Part shown: positions 1 to 9,014 of the stretch, piece after piece
How positions within the stretch are numbered: the first letter of the stretch is position 1
Layout: the number at the start of each line of letters is the position of its first letter
From: Pseudomonas sp.
Lineage (GTDB): Bacteria; Pseudomonadota; Gammaproteobacteria; Pseudomonadales; Pseudomonadaceae
Assembly: GCA_007713455.1 (NCBI GenBank)
Contig: VMRT01000002.1
Location: forward strand, 1-64,000
Reading direction: 5' to 3'
DNA: 64,000 nucleotides
Program-made: the position numbers and the translations under genes
Notes under the pieces: model-generated
Told to the model about the DNA's origin: nothing
Database searches by the model: none
The model's input: the letters and a program-made list of their open reading frames with translations, nothing else

Positions 1-1
1 G

Positions 2-277
2 ACCGACCTGCTGATCCTCGACGACTGGGGCCTGGCCCCGTTCACCGGCGAGCAACGGCGCGACATGCTGGAGCTACTGGACGACCGTTACGGCCAGCGC
101 TCGACCATCGTCACCAGCCAGATGCCGGTGGACAACTGGCATGAACTGATCGGCGATCCGACCCTGGCCGATGCCATCCTCGACCGCCTAGTGCACAACG
201 CTTATCGGATCAATCTCAAGGGCGAGTCGATGCGCAAACGGACGAGGAAATTGACGACATCGGGCACATCAGATTAA
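2..277 (+). CDS. istB: IS21-family helper ATPase IstB, C-terminal part
   Basis: This is the last 91 codons of an IstB-type AAA+ ATPase; the gene begins outside the window. It opens on the Walker B segment ([12 protein letters not shown]), followed by the sensor region ([19 protein letters not shown]) and the [25 protein letters not shown] tail typical of IstB. IstB binds ATP and target DNA and stimulates the IstA transposase of IS21-type elements. The C-terminus looks intact, and the terminal repeats of the element follow 35 bp downstream. The transposase gene must lie to the left. Confidence 0.9.
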   Translation, partial: TDLLILDDWGLAPFTGEQRRDMLELLDDRYGQRSTIVTSQMPVDNWHELIGDPTLADAILDRLVHNAYRINLKGESMRKRTRKLTTSGTSD

Positions 278-312
278 CAATGCCACTCTGCGTCGCTGCG
301 CTCCGACTGCCC

Positions 313-402
313 GGCCGGATGGCCGTGGAACAGGTGGCCAGATGGCCGTGGAATGCCTGGCCAGATGAGCGTGGACTGGGTGGCCGGATGGCGTGGAATC
401 CG
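313..402 (+). repeat. Four tandem 23-bp imperfect repeats at the IS21-type end
   Basis: Units start at 313, 336, 359 and 382, an exact 23-bp period. Each has the form GGCC(A/G)GATG(G/A)(C)CGTGGA followed by a variable tail; the last unit lacks one C. They lie just after istB, where IS21 elements carry multiple transposase-binding repeats. I infer that they form the terminal repeat zone of the element. The exact CA terminus was not located. Confidence 0.7.
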
Positions 403-742
403 CACGCAGTGCGCAGTGCTCATGGAAAGGCGTCGTTTCGCGGGTTTTCAGAAAGCTAATCCAAGCGAGATCCTCAGCAACATATCCGAAATGTCGTGTT
501 TGATTTTGTGCCTTTTCCGACACTTGAATAAAAAGTTCCAGGTAGCTAGGTAATCCCCCCGGGGTGAGCACAGCAGCGCTGGTAAGGGAACGACGTCTCC
601 CTATTTCAGCAGCTGGCTTTAAGATTCAACTCAGAACTGTAATAGAGCTGCTGGTTCAGGCCGGTCTCGACAGGCTCTTGGCCGGTTAGCGACCACTGCT
701 CTGGCTAGCCATGCTTGTCCTCCCACATGTGGAGGACTTGTC
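403..742. other. Gene-free stretch between IS21 end and recombinase
   Basis: No convincing coding sequence was found. The segment holds the presumed outer edge of the IS21-type element and, at 678-693, the left copy of the 16-bp inverted repeat around the recombinase gene. A Shine-Dalgarno-like GGAGGA lies at 731-736, just ahead of the recombinase start at 743. Confidence 0.5.
678..693 (+). repeat. Left copy of a 16-bp inverted repeat flanking the recombinase gene
   Basis: The sequence TTGGCCGGTTAGCGAC here is the perfect reverse complement of GTCGCTAACCGGCCAA at 1393-1408. Identity stops at both ends of the 16 bp. The pair encloses the recombinase gene as a 731-bp unit. Confidence 0.8.
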
Positions 743-1363
743 ATGAACATCATTGCTACCTGCAGCCGCCGGCCTTGGAACAAAGGAAAGTTGGTCGGGC
801 AGAAAACCCCGCTCCGGCTGAGAGATATATGGGCCATCCGAGTAAGACTTCAACTTGCAGAGCGAACCCGTGATCTGGCTCTGTTCGATCTGGCTATCGA
901 CAGCAAGCTTCGAGCCTGCGACTTAACCAAGCTTCGTGTATGCGACGTTGCTCATGGCGAGCATGTGTCATCACGAGCAATGGTTATGCAGCAGAAAACG
1001 AAGCGGCCAGTGCAGTTCGAAATTACTGAGCAAACACGGTCTGCTCTCGCGGCCTGGATACACCAAGCCCAGCTCCGTAACCAGGACTGCCTTTTCCCGA
1101 GCAGGCTGCACACCTCAGACCATCTATCCACTCGTCAATACGCTCGTATCGTCAAAGGCTGGGTAAAAGCCATTGGCCTTGATCCGGCCATGTATGGCAC
1201 TCACACAATGAGACGTACGAAGGCATCACTGATCTATCGCCGGACGAAGAACCTGCGTGCAGTTCAATTGCTGCTCGGCCATACGAAGCTGGAGAGCACC
1301 GTTCGATATCTTGGGATTGAGGTCGACGACGCCTTGGAAATGGCGGAGCAGACCGAGGTTTGA
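743..1363 (+). CDS. Short tyrosine recombinase/integrase
   Basis: This is a 206-residue protein consisting of little more than the catalytic domain of phage-integrase-type tyrosine recombinases. Visible catalytic residues are Arg57 in SKLRACDL, the H-x-x-R box HTMR at about 154-157, His180 in LLLGHT and the nucleophile Tyr189 in STVRYLG. The N-terminal arm-binding and core-binding domains of 350-400-residue integrases are missing or very reduced. It should cut and rejoin DNA at a specific site. ATG 743 follows GGAGGA at good spacing. No excisionase or phage gene is adjacent, and the gene sits between 16-bp inverted repeats, so it may be a solo mobile element. Confidence 0.85.
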   Translation: MNIIATCSRRPWNKGKLVGQKTPLRLRDIWAIRVRLQLAERTRDLALFDLAIDSKLRACDLTKLRVCDVAHGEHVSSRAMVMQQKTKRPVQFEITEQTRSALAAWIHQAQLRNQDCLFPSRLHTSDHLSTRQYARIVKGWVKAIGLDPAMYGTHTMRRTKASLIYRRTKNLRAVQLLLGHTKLESTVRYLGIEVDDALEMAEQTEV

Positions 1364-1370
1364 CCATGTA

Positions 1371-1399
1371 TAGCGACGGTCGAAGTCAGGCCGTCGCTA
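1371..1399 (+). terminator. Hairpin just after the recombinase gene
   Basis: TAGCGACGG at 1371-1379 pairs with CCGTCGCTA at 1391-1399, giving a 9-bp stem and 11-nt loop starting 8 bp past the stop codon. There is no T-tract. Its right arm overlaps the 16-bp repeat at 1393-1408, so it could equally be a recombination site structure. Confidence 0.45.
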
Positions 1400-1408
1400 A
1401 CCGGCCAA
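1393..1408 (-). repeat. Right copy of the 16-bp inverted repeat flanking the recombinase gene
   Basis: GTCGCTAACCGGCCAA is the exact reverse complement of 678-693. It overlaps the hairpin at 1371-1399. It is either a terminal repeat of a small element or a recombinase binding site. Confidence 0.8.
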
Positions 1409-1528
1409 AAGCGCCCATTAGATCAGGTCCCGCCATACAGTAAATTTGTCTGCAATTGGAGGTCATGCAGTCTGTCAGCTACTAGGAGAGATAGAGCTAG
1501 CCCAGCGGTGAACCGTTACTTCAAGAAG

Positions 1529-2491
1529 TCAGTCTTGCGCCCGTGTGAATCGGTAAAACAGATTCGGTTCGCTGACGATGTATAAATAGCCGTCCGTGTC
1601 GGTCGTTACACCCTCGGCCTGGGGAATACCTTTCTGCAATCCAGCAAAACCGGTGGCCAAGGAGCGAAAACTCACGACTTTCCCCACATCTGTCATTTCA
1701 ATCAGCAGCTTCGACTCGTCGCTGAGTAGTAGTAGATGACCGCTTCGTTGATCGAATACGACCGAAGATAAGTCAGTCGCGAAAATCTTGCTATTTACTA
1801 AGTCCGACATGTCGCGCACATGAAGGGAAAGGCCGCCTTCAAGACTTGCACGTAGGCCGCTCACCTCCAGCAGCTGGCGGGGGTCACGCTCCCGCGTGAG
1901 AAATAAACGGTCTCGTTTCAGATCGTACGCAAGCCCCTCAAGACTTTTGTTGTCCTGGTTGCCCAGCGCCACGGTGAGCGCTGGATACTTCTCGCGGCTT
2001 ATCGAGCGATTTGAAGAAAGCTCACCATTTTCTTCCAAGGGCACATCCACGATGACCAGACTCTGACGACGCTCCTCAGCGATTGCCAGCTGGCCGTTAC
2101 CAACGTAGGACACCGCCTCAACATCATGGAACCCGTCCAGGCTGTAGCGTCTCAGCAAATCACCTTCGCGACTTAGGGCCAGCAGTTCATTAGGTCCGTT
2201 GGTAACTGCCCACAACAGATTCTGGTCAGGGTCGAACGTCAGTCCGGAAAGGTTGTTCTCTACACCAGGAACCGGCTTAGCATCCAGCTCGACCTGATAA
2301 GCCGGCAGCCATACTGAGCGCTCATTCCAGTCGTCGGTGTGCCAGTAGGTCTTTACCCAAAAATACAAGCGGTCATCAAGATGCTTGGTACGGATTTGAA
2401 ATATGGCGAAAATTACTAGGAACAGCACCACCCAGAGCCAGACGTGGGTTTTTCGCGTTTTAGTGGATCCTTTTTTCTTGCCTATCGACAT
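1529..2491 (-). CDS. SdiA-regulated / YjiK-like beta-propeller protein
   Basis: This 320-residue protein has one N-terminal membrane anchor (about residues 19-35, VWLWVVLFLVIFAIFQI) and a repeated beta-strand body. NNLSGLTFDPDQNLLWAVTNGPNELLALSREGDLLRR and the SLEGLAYD and VVFDQRSGHLLLLSDESKLLIEM segments are typical of the SdiA-regulated family (YjiK), which folds as a propeller. It is predicted to face the periplasm. No enzymatic motif was seen and the role is unknown. It is last in a minus-strand run SulP-UspA-DksA-like-this gene, starting 40 bp after the DksA-like gene, which suggests a shared stress-linked transcript. Confidence 0.75.
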   Translation of the reverse strand: MSIGKKKGSTKTRKTHVWLWVVLFLVIFAIFQIRTKHLDDRLYFWVKTYWHTDDWNERSVWLPAYQVELDAKPVPGVENNLSGLTFDPDQNLLWAVTNGPNELLALSREGDLLRRYSLDGFHDVEAVSYVGNGQLAIAEERRQSLVIVDVPLEENGELSSNRSISREKYPALTVALGNQDNKSLEGLAYDLKRDRLFLTRERDPRQLLEVSGLRASLEGGLSLHVRDMSDLVNSKIFATDLSSVVFDQRSGHLLLLSDESKLLIEMTDVGKVVSFRSLATGFAGLQKGIPQAEGVTTDTDGYLYIVSEPNLFYRFTRAQD

Positions 2492-2530
2492 TCAAATTCT
2501 CAATTGATGGGATTGACGAGTCAGGAGATT

Positions 2531-2884
2531 TCAACCTGACTCACCGAGACTGGCGCAACTAATACATAGGGATGCAGCCGGGTCGAACTCCAGGCGGCCC
2601 GGAGCAATAGGCTCACCGCACTGAGCGCACCAGCCATACTCACCCTCATGCCAGCGTTTTAGCGCCAGTTGTAGCCGCACCCGTTCCTGCTTTGTGCGGC
2701 TTCGGATGGCATCGTTCATCGCTTGCTGTTGGAGTGCATCCATTCTCGAAATACGACCTACTTTGCTCTGATCAAGCTCCACCGACTGTGACCGTGTTTC
2801 GGCGCCCTCCAACAGGCGCTCCAGCTCGGCTGCCCTTCGATCCAGCAGTGCTTTGAAATAGGCGAGATCCAGCGCTTTATCCAT
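2531..2884 (-). CDS. DksA/TraR-family zinc-finger protein
   Basis: A 117-residue protein with a helical N-terminal half (coiled-coil-like, about residues 5-75) and a C-terminal four-cysteine zinc finger: CAQC near residue 87 and CISC near residue 108. The family binds the RNA polymerase secondary channel and modifies promoter response to stress. I chose ATG 2884, 6 bp after the uspA stop; a TTG at 2890 would add two residues, and neither has a clear ribosome site, consistent with translational coupling. Its position directly after UspA suggests a stress-response role. It is shorter than DksA proper (about 150 residues). Confidence 0.85.
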   Translation of the reverse strand: MDKALDLAYFKALLDRRAAELERLLEGAETRSQSVELDQSKVGRISRMDALQQQAMNDAIRSRTKQERVRLQLALKRWHEGEYGWCAQCGEPIAPGRLEFDPAASLCISCASLGESG

Positions 2885-2890
2885 AACCAA

Positions 2891-3742
2891 TCAGCGCAGC
2901 AGAAGCAGCGGACTTGTGGTGGAACGCAACATACTTGTTGTGGTGCTGCCGACCAGGAACTGGCGAATACGGGAATGGCCGTATGCGCCCATCACAAGTA
3001 GGTCGATGGCATGCTCGTTCTGATAGGCATGCAGGGTGGGCTCAACTTCACCGCTACGGATCGCGGCATGAACGGTGAACCCTGAGTCGAGCAGGGCTTT
3101 TTGTGCCCAGCCAAGCTGCGATACCGATTCTTCGTTTTCCGATCCGACCATAACAATGTGGACTGGCAGCCCCCTGAGCAGAGGGCTGGACGCCAGCATC
3201 TCCACGCCTTTTCGCGTGGTAGCGCTGCCATCAAAGGCCACCAACGCGCTTTTGGGCTCCTTGAATGCTGTCGGAGTAACGAGAACGGGCCGACGCATGA
3301 TTCGAATCACGCTTTCCAGCTGGCTTCCGACGTGCTGACTCAGACTACCGCTGGATTCGCCCTGGCGGCCGATGACCAGCAACCGTATCTCGTCTTCCAA
3401 TGCCTGAAGGCTTTCCAACAACTCGCCGTGGCGCTGCTTGGATTCCGGTGAGGTCACACCGTTTCCAATCGCGCGCTCTTTGGCGTTCGCTAGCATGATT
3501 CGACCTTGTTCAAGCGCCAATTTGCTGCGCTGTTCATCCAGAGAGGCAAGTTCATCGAGGAGATGCTCGCGGCTGCCGAGTCCGATATTGCCGCTCAGGT
3601 TCGCTGCAACAGGATATTGTCGTTGATCTAATACGTGCAGAAAGGTCAGTGGAGCTTGCAAGCTCAGGCTGGCCCAGGCTGCGTAGTCGCAAACCGCTGG
3701 AGCCGACGCGGAACCGTCGATGCAGGCGATTACATTGGTCAT
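2891..3742 (-). CDS. Tandem universal stress protein (UspA family)
   Basis: A 283-residue protein made of two Usp domains. The first starts with NVIACIDGSASAPAVCDYAAWAS. The second (about residues 160-283) has the LVAFDGSATTRKGVEML start and the ATP-binding tail LLVMGAYGHSRIRQFLVGSTTTSML, matching G-x2-G-x9-G-S/T. The first domain keeps LLVIGRQGESSGSLSQHVGSQLESVIR, a similar but weaker site. Such proteins act in the cytoplasm in stress tolerance. It lies 13 bp after the SulP gene, an arrangement common for SulP-UspA pairs, so a regulatory or stress link to anion transport is likely. Confidence 0.9.
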   Translation of the reverse strand: MTNVIACIDGSASAPAVCDYAAWASLSLQAPLTFLHVLDQRQYPVAANLSGNIGLGSREHLLDELASLDEQRSKLALEQGRIMLANAKERAIGNGVTSPESKQRHGELLESLQALEDEIRLLVIGRQGESSGSLSQHVGSQLESVIRIMRRPVLVTPTAFKEPKSALVAFDGSATTRKGVEMLASSPLLRGLPVHIVMVGSENEESVSQLGWAQKALLDSGFTVHAAIRSGEVEPTLHAYQNEHAIDLLVMGAYGHSRIRQFLVGSTTTSMLRSTTSPLLLLR

Positions 3743-3755
3743 TGTTGTTCTCCTG

Positions 3756-5210
3756 TTAGTGACCCATTAGTTGATCAATGGCGTCCGGCTTATCGTGCAC
3801 GCCAAAGCGGTCAACGATAGTGGCGCTCGCTTCGTTGAGCCCCAGCACCTCAACCTCGGTCCCCTCACGGCGGAACTTGATGACTACCTTGTCCAGCGCG
3901 GCAACTGCGGTGATATCCCAGAAGTGAGCACGGCTCAGATCGATGGTTACCTTGTCTACTGCTTCCTTGAAATCGAATGCAGCGATGAACTTGTCAGCGG
4001 AGCTGAAGAACACCTGCCCGATGACGGTATAGCTTCGGTGTTCACCTGCCTCGTCCAAAGACGAAGCGATATCCATGTAATGGCCAACCTTGTTGGCGAA
4101 GAACATCGCGGCTAGCAATACGCCGGCGAGTACGCCGTAGGCCAGGTTGTGGGTTGCCACCACGACCACCACGGTTACGACCATGACAATGTTGGTCGAC
4201 AACGGATGTTTCTTCAGATTGCGCAGCGAGTCCCAGCTGAAGGTTCCGATCGCAACCATGATCATCACTGCCACGAGCGCGGCCATTGGAATCTGCTTCA
4301 GCCAATCGCCGAGAAAGACCACCATCAGCAAAAGGAAAACGCCCGCAGCCAAGGAAGAAAGGCGAGTACGTCCACCGGACTTAACATTGATGATGGACTG
4401 ACCAATCATCGCGCAACCAGCCATACCGCCGATCAGACCCGACGCGATGTTGGCCACGCCTTGACCCTTGCACTCACGGTTCTTATTGCTGGGTGTGTCG
4501 GTCAAATCGTCGACAATGGTCGCAGTCATCATTGACTCCAGTAATCCAACGACGGCCAGGGCTGCCGAGTACGGGAAGATGATTACGAGCGTCTCGAACG
4601 TCAGCGGCACGTCTGGCCAGAGAAAGACTGGCAGTGTATCGGGCAATTGCCCCATATCACCTACAGTCCGAATATCCAATCCAACTGCAATGGCAACAGC
4701 TGTCAGCACGATGATGCATACCAGGGGCGATGGGATGAGCTTTCCAATCTTCGGGAGATACGGAAAGAGATAGATGATCCCTAGGCCTGCGGCTGTCATT
4801 GCATAGACGTGCCATGTGACGTTCGTCAGTTCGGGCAGCTGCGCCATGAAGATCAGGATTGCCAGAGCATTGACGAAGCCTGTAACCACTGAGCGTGAGA
4901 CGAATCGCATCAGCGAGCCGAGTTTCAGGTAGCCAGCAAAGATCTGCAGCACGCCACACAGCAAGGTGGCAGCAAGGAGATATTCGAGGCCGTGGTTTTT
5001 CACCAGTGTGACCATCAGCAGTGCCATAGCGCCTGTGGCTGCCGAAATCATACCCGGGCGCCCCCCTACGAAAGCGATAACCACAGCGATGCAGAAAGAG
5101 GCGTAGAGCCCAACCTTAGGATCAACTCCGGCGATGATCGAAAAGGCGATGGCCTCCGGGATCAGAGCCAGTGCCACGACGAGGCCGGCGAGAATGTCGC
5201 CACGTATATT
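3756..5210 (-). pseudogene. SulP-family anion permease, 3' part (gene split by transposon)
   Basis: This is the main body of a SulP transporter: about 10-11 hydrophobic segments (from [25 protein letters not shown]) followed by a cytoplasmic STAS domain (from about residue 375, [19 protein letters not shown]). SulP proteins move sulfate, bicarbonate or other anions. The frame runs upstream through [12 protein letters not shown] into the edge of the Tn3-family element at 5210, where the start codon is lost. The first 38 bases of the gene lie at 11859-11896 beyond the element. Joining the two and dropping one ATATT copy gives an uninterrupted 495-residue protein. A fragment could still start at GTG 5177 but would lack part of the first membrane segment. 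Confidence 0.9.
5206..5210 (+). repeat. Target-site duplication, left copy (ATATT)
   Basis: ATATT lies directly outside the left terminal inverted repeat and is repeated at 11859-11863 outside the right one. Five bases is the duplication length of Tn3-family transposition. Confidence 0.9.
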
Positions 5211-5248
5211 GGGGTCGCCTCAGAAAACGGAAAATAAAGCACGCTAAG
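5211..5248 (+). repeat. Transposon terminal inverted repeat, tnpA side
   Basis: A 38-bp repeat running from GGGGTCGCC to GCACGCTAAG. The tnpA stop codon lies inside it, as is usual in this family. It differs from the opposite end at 11 positions. Confidence 0.93.
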
Positions 5249-8210
5249 CCGGTTGCAGCGGTCGTAGCGGCCTGAACTTGCCCGCGCCGATCTTGGCGCT
5301 GCTGCGCCAGAGGTAATCGCCGGTGAGGTTGATGTGCTCCCAACCGAGCGGCGACAGGTACTGCAACAGCGCGTCATCAACGGCATGGCCGTTGCCACGC
5401 AGCGCGTGCGCAGCCCGTTCCAGATAGACCGTGTTCCACAACACGACGGCAGCCGTTACCAGATTGAGGCCGCTAGCCCGGTAGCGCTGCTGCTCGAAAC
5501 TGCGGTCGCGGATTTCACCCAGGCGGTTGAAAAACACTGCCCTGGCCAGCGCATTGCGCGCCTCGCCCTTGTTCAGGCCGGCATGCACGCGGCGGCGCAG
5601 TTCCACGCTTTGCAGCCAGTCCAGGATGAACAGCGTGCGCTCGATGCGGCCCAGCTCGCGGAGCGCCACGGCCAGGCCGTTCTGGCGTGGGTAGCTGCCG
5701 AGCTTTCGGAGCATCAGGGAGGCCGTCACCGTGCCCTGCTTGATCGAGGTGGCCAGCCGCAGGATTTCGTCCCAATGGGCGCGGACGTGCTTGATGTTGA
5801 GCGTGCCGCCGATCATGGGTTTCAGCGCGTCATAGGCGGCGTCGCCCTTCGGGATGTAGAGCTTGGTGTCGCCCAGGTCGCGGATGCGCGGCGCGAAGCG
5901 GAAGCCCAGGAGGTGCATCAGGGCGAAGACGTGATCGGTGAAGCCCGCCGTGTCGGTGTAATGCTCCTCGATCCGCAAGTCGGACTCGTGGTACAGCAGG
6001 CCGTCGAGCACGTAGGTCGAATCGCGCACGCCGACGTTCACGACCTTGGTGTGAAATGGCGCGTACTGGTCAGAAATGTGGGTGTAGAACGTCCGCCCTG
6101 GGCTGCTCCCGTATTTCGGGTTGATGTGGCCGGTGCTCTCGGCCTTGCTGCCGGTGCGGAAGTTCTGGCCGTCCGACGATGAGGTGGTGCCGTCGCCCCA
6201 GTGCTCGGCGAAGGGATGGCGGAACTGTGCGTTGACCAGATCGGCCAGCGCCGCCCCGTAGGTTTCGTCGCGGATGTGCCAGGCTTGCAGCCAAGCCAGC
6301 TTGGCGTAGGTCGTGCCGGGGCAAGACTCCGCCATCTTGGTCAGGCCCAGGTTGATCGCGTCGGCGAGGATCGTGGTCAGCAACAGGTTCTTGTCTTTGG
6401 CCGGGTCGCCCGATTTCAGATGCGCGAAATGCCGAGTGAAGCCCGTCCATTCGTCCACCTCCAGCAGCAGTTCGGTGATCTTGACGTGCGGCAGGATCAT
6501 TGCCGTCTGGTCGATCAGCGCTTGGGCGGTGTCGGGTACCGCCGCGTCGAGCGGCGTGATCTTCAAGCCTGACTCGGTGATGATGGCGTCCGGCAGCTCG
6601 TTGGCCGTCGCCATACGGTTGACGGTGGCAAGCTGTGTTTCCAGCAGCGTCAGCCGGTCGTTCAGGTACCGGTTGCAGTCGGTGGCCACGGCCAGCGGCA
6701 ATTCGCTGGCCTGCTTGAGGCTGGCGAATTTCGCGGGCGGCACCAGGTAGTCCTCGAAGTCCTTGAACTGGCGCGACCCCTGCACCCAGATGTCGCCGGA
6801 ACGCAACGCGTTCTTCATCTCCGACAGCGCGCACAGTTCGTAGTAGCGCCGGTCGATGCCGGTGTCGGTCATGACCAGCTTCTGCCAGCGCGGCTTGATG
6901 AACTCGGTCGGCGCGTCGGCGGGCACCTTGCGGGCGTTGTCGCTGTTCATGCCGCGCAGCACCTCGATGGCGTCGAGCACGTCCTTCGCGGCGGGAGCGG
7001 CCCGCAGCTTGAGCACGGCAAGGAATTCCGGCGCGTAGCGGCGCAGCGTGGCGTAGCTTTCGCCGATGCGGTGCAGGAAATCGAAGTCCTCGGGCTGCGC
7101 AAGCTTCTGCGCTTCGGTGACGCTCTCGGCGAAGGCATCCCAGGACATGACGGCCTCGATGGCGGCGAACGGATCGCGGCCCGCCTGCTTGGCCTCGATC
7201 AGCGCCTGGCCGATGCGGCCGAACAACCGCACCTTGGCGTTGATCGCCTTGCCGGACGCCTGGAATTGCTGCTGATGCTTGTTCTTGGCGGCGTTGAACA
7301 GCTTGCCCAGGATGCGGTCGTGCAGGTCGATGATTTCGTCGGTGACGGTGGCCATGCCCTCGATGGCAAGCGCCACCAGGGTGGCATAGCGTCGCTGCGC
7401 CTCGAACTTGGCCAGGTCGGCGGGCGTCATCTGGCCACCCTCACGGGCGATCTTGAGCAGGCGGTTCTGGTGCACCGACCGCTCGATGCCAGAAGGCAGG
7501 TCGAGCGCCTGCCACGCTTTGAGGCGTTCGATGTGTTCCAGCATGTGCCGCGAATTCGGTTTGACGGGCGATTGGCGCAGCCAGGCCAGCCAGGTCGTTT
7601 TGCCGTTGTCCCGACGCTTGAGCAGATCGTCGAGGCGGCGGCGATGCGCGTCCGACAGCGGTTCGGCCAAGGCATCGTAGATGCGCCGGTTGGCGCGGGT
7701 GATTGCTTCGGCGCTCGCCCGCTCGACGGCGTTGAGGGCAGGCAGAATGACCGACTGCTGCCGCAGGTGCTCGATCAAGGTGCTGGCCAGCACGATGCCC
7801 TTGTCGGTCTGCAAGGCCATCTCGGTCAGCAACTGGACGGCCTGCCGGTAGTGGCCCATGGTAAAGGGCTGGAAGCCGAACACCGTTTGCAGTTCGACCA
7901 GGTGCTCGCGCCGGGTCTGCTCCCGCTGCCCGTATTCGTCCCAGCTTTCGACGCTGACCTTGAGCTGGTCGGCGACCAGTTTCAACAAGGGCGGAAACGG
8001 CGGCTCATCGACGCCCAGGATGACACCAGGAAAGCGCAGGTAACAGAGCTGCACGGCGAAGCCCAGCCGGTTGGCCGGGCCGCGCCGCTGCCGGATGATG
8101 GAGAGGTCGGTTTCGCTGAACGTGTAGTGACGGATCAACTCATCCTTGGTGTCCGGCAACGCCAGCAGGCTTTCGCGCTCGGCGGCGGACAGGATTGAAC
8201 GACGTGGCAT
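5244..8210 (-). CDS. tnpA: Tn3-family transposase TnpA
   Basis: A 988-residue DDE transposase, the full length for the Tn21/Tn501 branch (start [20 protein letters not shown]). It binds the 38-bp ends and carries out replicative transposition, leaving a cointegrate. The catalytic C-terminal half shows [15 protein letters not shown] (first Asp), [19 protein letters not shown] (second Asp) and the glutamate-containing segments around [15 protein letters not shown] and [18 protein letters not shown]. No frameshift or stop was seen. It begins 2 bp after the tnpR stop, so the two are probably co-transcribed. The gene ends inside the terminal repeat. Confidence 0.97.
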   Translation of the reverse strand: MPRRSILSAAERESLLALPDTKDELIRHYTFSETDLSIIRQRRGPANRLGFAVQLCYLRFPGVILGVDEPPFPPLLKLVADQLKVSVESWDEYGQREQTRREHLVELQTVFGFQPFTMGHYRQAVQLLTEMALQTDKGIVLASTLIEHLRQQSVILPALNAVERASAEAITRANRRIYDALAEPLSDAHRRRLDDLLKRRDNGKTTWLAWLRQSPVKPNSRHMLEHIERLKAWQALDLPSGIERSVHQNRLLKIAREGGQMTPADLAKFEAQRRYATLVALAIEGMATVTDEIIDLHDRILGKLFNAAKNKHQQQFQASGKAINAKVRLFGRIGQALIEAKQAGRDPFAAIEAVMSWDAFAESVTEAQKLAQPEDFDFLHRIGESYATLRRYAPEFLAVLKLRAAPAAKDVLDAIEVLRGMNSDNARKVPADAPTEFIKPRWQKLVMTDTGIDRRYYELCALSEMKNALRSGDIWVQGSRQFKDFEDYLVPPAKFASLKQASELPLAVATDCNRYLNDRLTLLETQLATVNRMATANELPDAIITESGLKITPLDAAVPDTAQALIDQTAMILPHVKITELLLEVDEWTGFTRHFAHLKSGDPAKDKNLLLTTILADAINLGLTKMAESCPGTTYAKLAWLQAWHIRDETYGAALADLVNAQFRHPFAEHWGDGTTSSSDGQNFRTGSKAESTGHINPKYGSSPGRTFYTHISDQYAPFHTKVVNVGVRDSTYVLDGLLYHESDLRIEEHYTDTAGFTDHVFALMHLLGFRFAPRIRDLGDTKLYIPKGDAAYDALKPMIGGTLNIKHVRAHWDEILRLATSIKQGTVTASLMLRKLGSYPRQNGLAVALRELGRIERTLFILDWLQSVELRRRVHAGLNKGEARNALARAVFFNRLGEIRDRSFEQQRYRASGLNLVTAAVVLWNTVYLERAAHALRGNGHAVDDALLQYLSPLGWEHINLTGDYLWRSSAKIGAGKFRPLRPLQPA

Positions 8211-8212
8211 AT

Positions 8213-8773
8213 TTACTGATCCGTTCTCAAGTATTGATACAGGGTTTCGCGACTGATTCCGAATTCACGAGCCAGCTTGGTCTTTTGCTCGCCAGCCTCG
8301 ACACGTTGGCGCAGTTCGGCAATACGCTCAGACGACAGGGATTTCTTCCTGCCACGGTAGGCCCCGCGCTGCTTGGCGAGCGCGATGCCCTCGCGCTGCC
8401 GCTCGCGGATCAAGGCGCGTTCGAACTCGGCGAACGCGCCCATTACCGACAGCATCAGGTTCGCCATCGGCGAGTCCTCGCCGGTGAAGGTCAAATGCTC
8501 CTTAAGGAACTCGATGCGTACGCCGCGCTGGGTGAGGCCCTGCACCAGGCGGCGCAGGTCGTCGAGGTTGCGCGCCAGACGATCCATGCTGTGCACCACG
8601 ACCGTGTCGCCTTCGCGCACGAAGGCGAGCAGCCGTTCCAGTTCGGGCCGCCGTGTGTCCTTGCCCGACGCCTTGTCGGTGAACACTTTATCCACCTGGA
8701 TCTGTTCGAGCTGCCGTTCTGGGTTCTGGTCGAAGCTGCTGACGCGGACGTAACCGATGCGCTGACCGTGCAA
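8213..8773 (-). CDS. tnpR: Serine resolvase TnpR
   Basis: A 186-residue resolvase that separates transposition cointegrates at res. Visible features are the start [13 protein letters not shown] with the catalytic Ser near residue 12, the [10 protein letters not shown] motif with catalytic arginines near 65-70, [33 protein letters not shown] as the dimer/E helix, and a C-terminal Hin-type helix-turn-helix ([19 protein letters not shown]). Length and order next to tnpA match Tn21-type elements. It probably represses its own promoter through the adjacent res region. Confidence 0.96.
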   Translation of the reverse strand: MHGQRIGYVRVSSFDQNPERQLEQIQVDKVFTDKASGKDTRRPELERLLAFVREGDTVVVHSMDRLARNLDDLRRLVQGLTQRGVRIEFLKEHLTFTGEDSPMANLMLSVMGAFAEFERALIRERQREGIALAKQRGAYRGRKKSLSSERIAELRQRVEAGEQKTKLAREFGISRETLYQYLRTDQ

Positions 8774-8935
8774 GGTATCCTCCTGAGGGAAATGTGTCAG
8801 GAAGAAATCTATGACCCTTGACGGCGTATGTCAATCAATTCGGAAGGCAACTCTATTCTGACGATTTAGCGCCGGATGGTCTGACGCCAAGTTAGGGTAT
8901 ACCTCAAATTGACACTGCGTATTCCAGAGAACGTG
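8774..8935 (-). other. Putative res (resolution) region and tnpR promoter
   Basis: This non-coding block sits between tnpR and the cargo, where Tn21-type elements carry the three-subsite res site. The segment around 8881-8915, containing the palindromic GTATAC core with flanking TTGAGG/CTAAC, resembles crossover subsite I of that group. Subsites II and III were not mapped base by base. Confidence 0.55.
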
Positions 8936-8962
8936 ATGACGGAAGGTTGAACCTTCCGTCAT
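8936..8962. repeat. Perfect 13-bp palindrome between res and cargo
   Basis: ATGACGGAAGGTT and AACCTTCCGTCAT are separated by one G. It lies 52 bp beyond the osmC-like stop, so it could end the cargo transcript. No T-tract follows on either strand, and a protein-binding site is also possible: GGAAGGT/ACCTTCC half sites resemble those of MerR-type regulators. Confidence 0.5.
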
Positions 8963-9014
8963 AGCGCATCTGGTTTGGCCTCCCGTCAGCCAACCACGGG
9001 AAACACTGACTCGA

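Noticed and set aside
8774..9014. Search for mer genes or an integron expected in a Tn21/Tn501-like backbone
   Set aside because: No mercury, integrase-attI or resistance-cassette sequence is present anywhere between the two terminal repeats.
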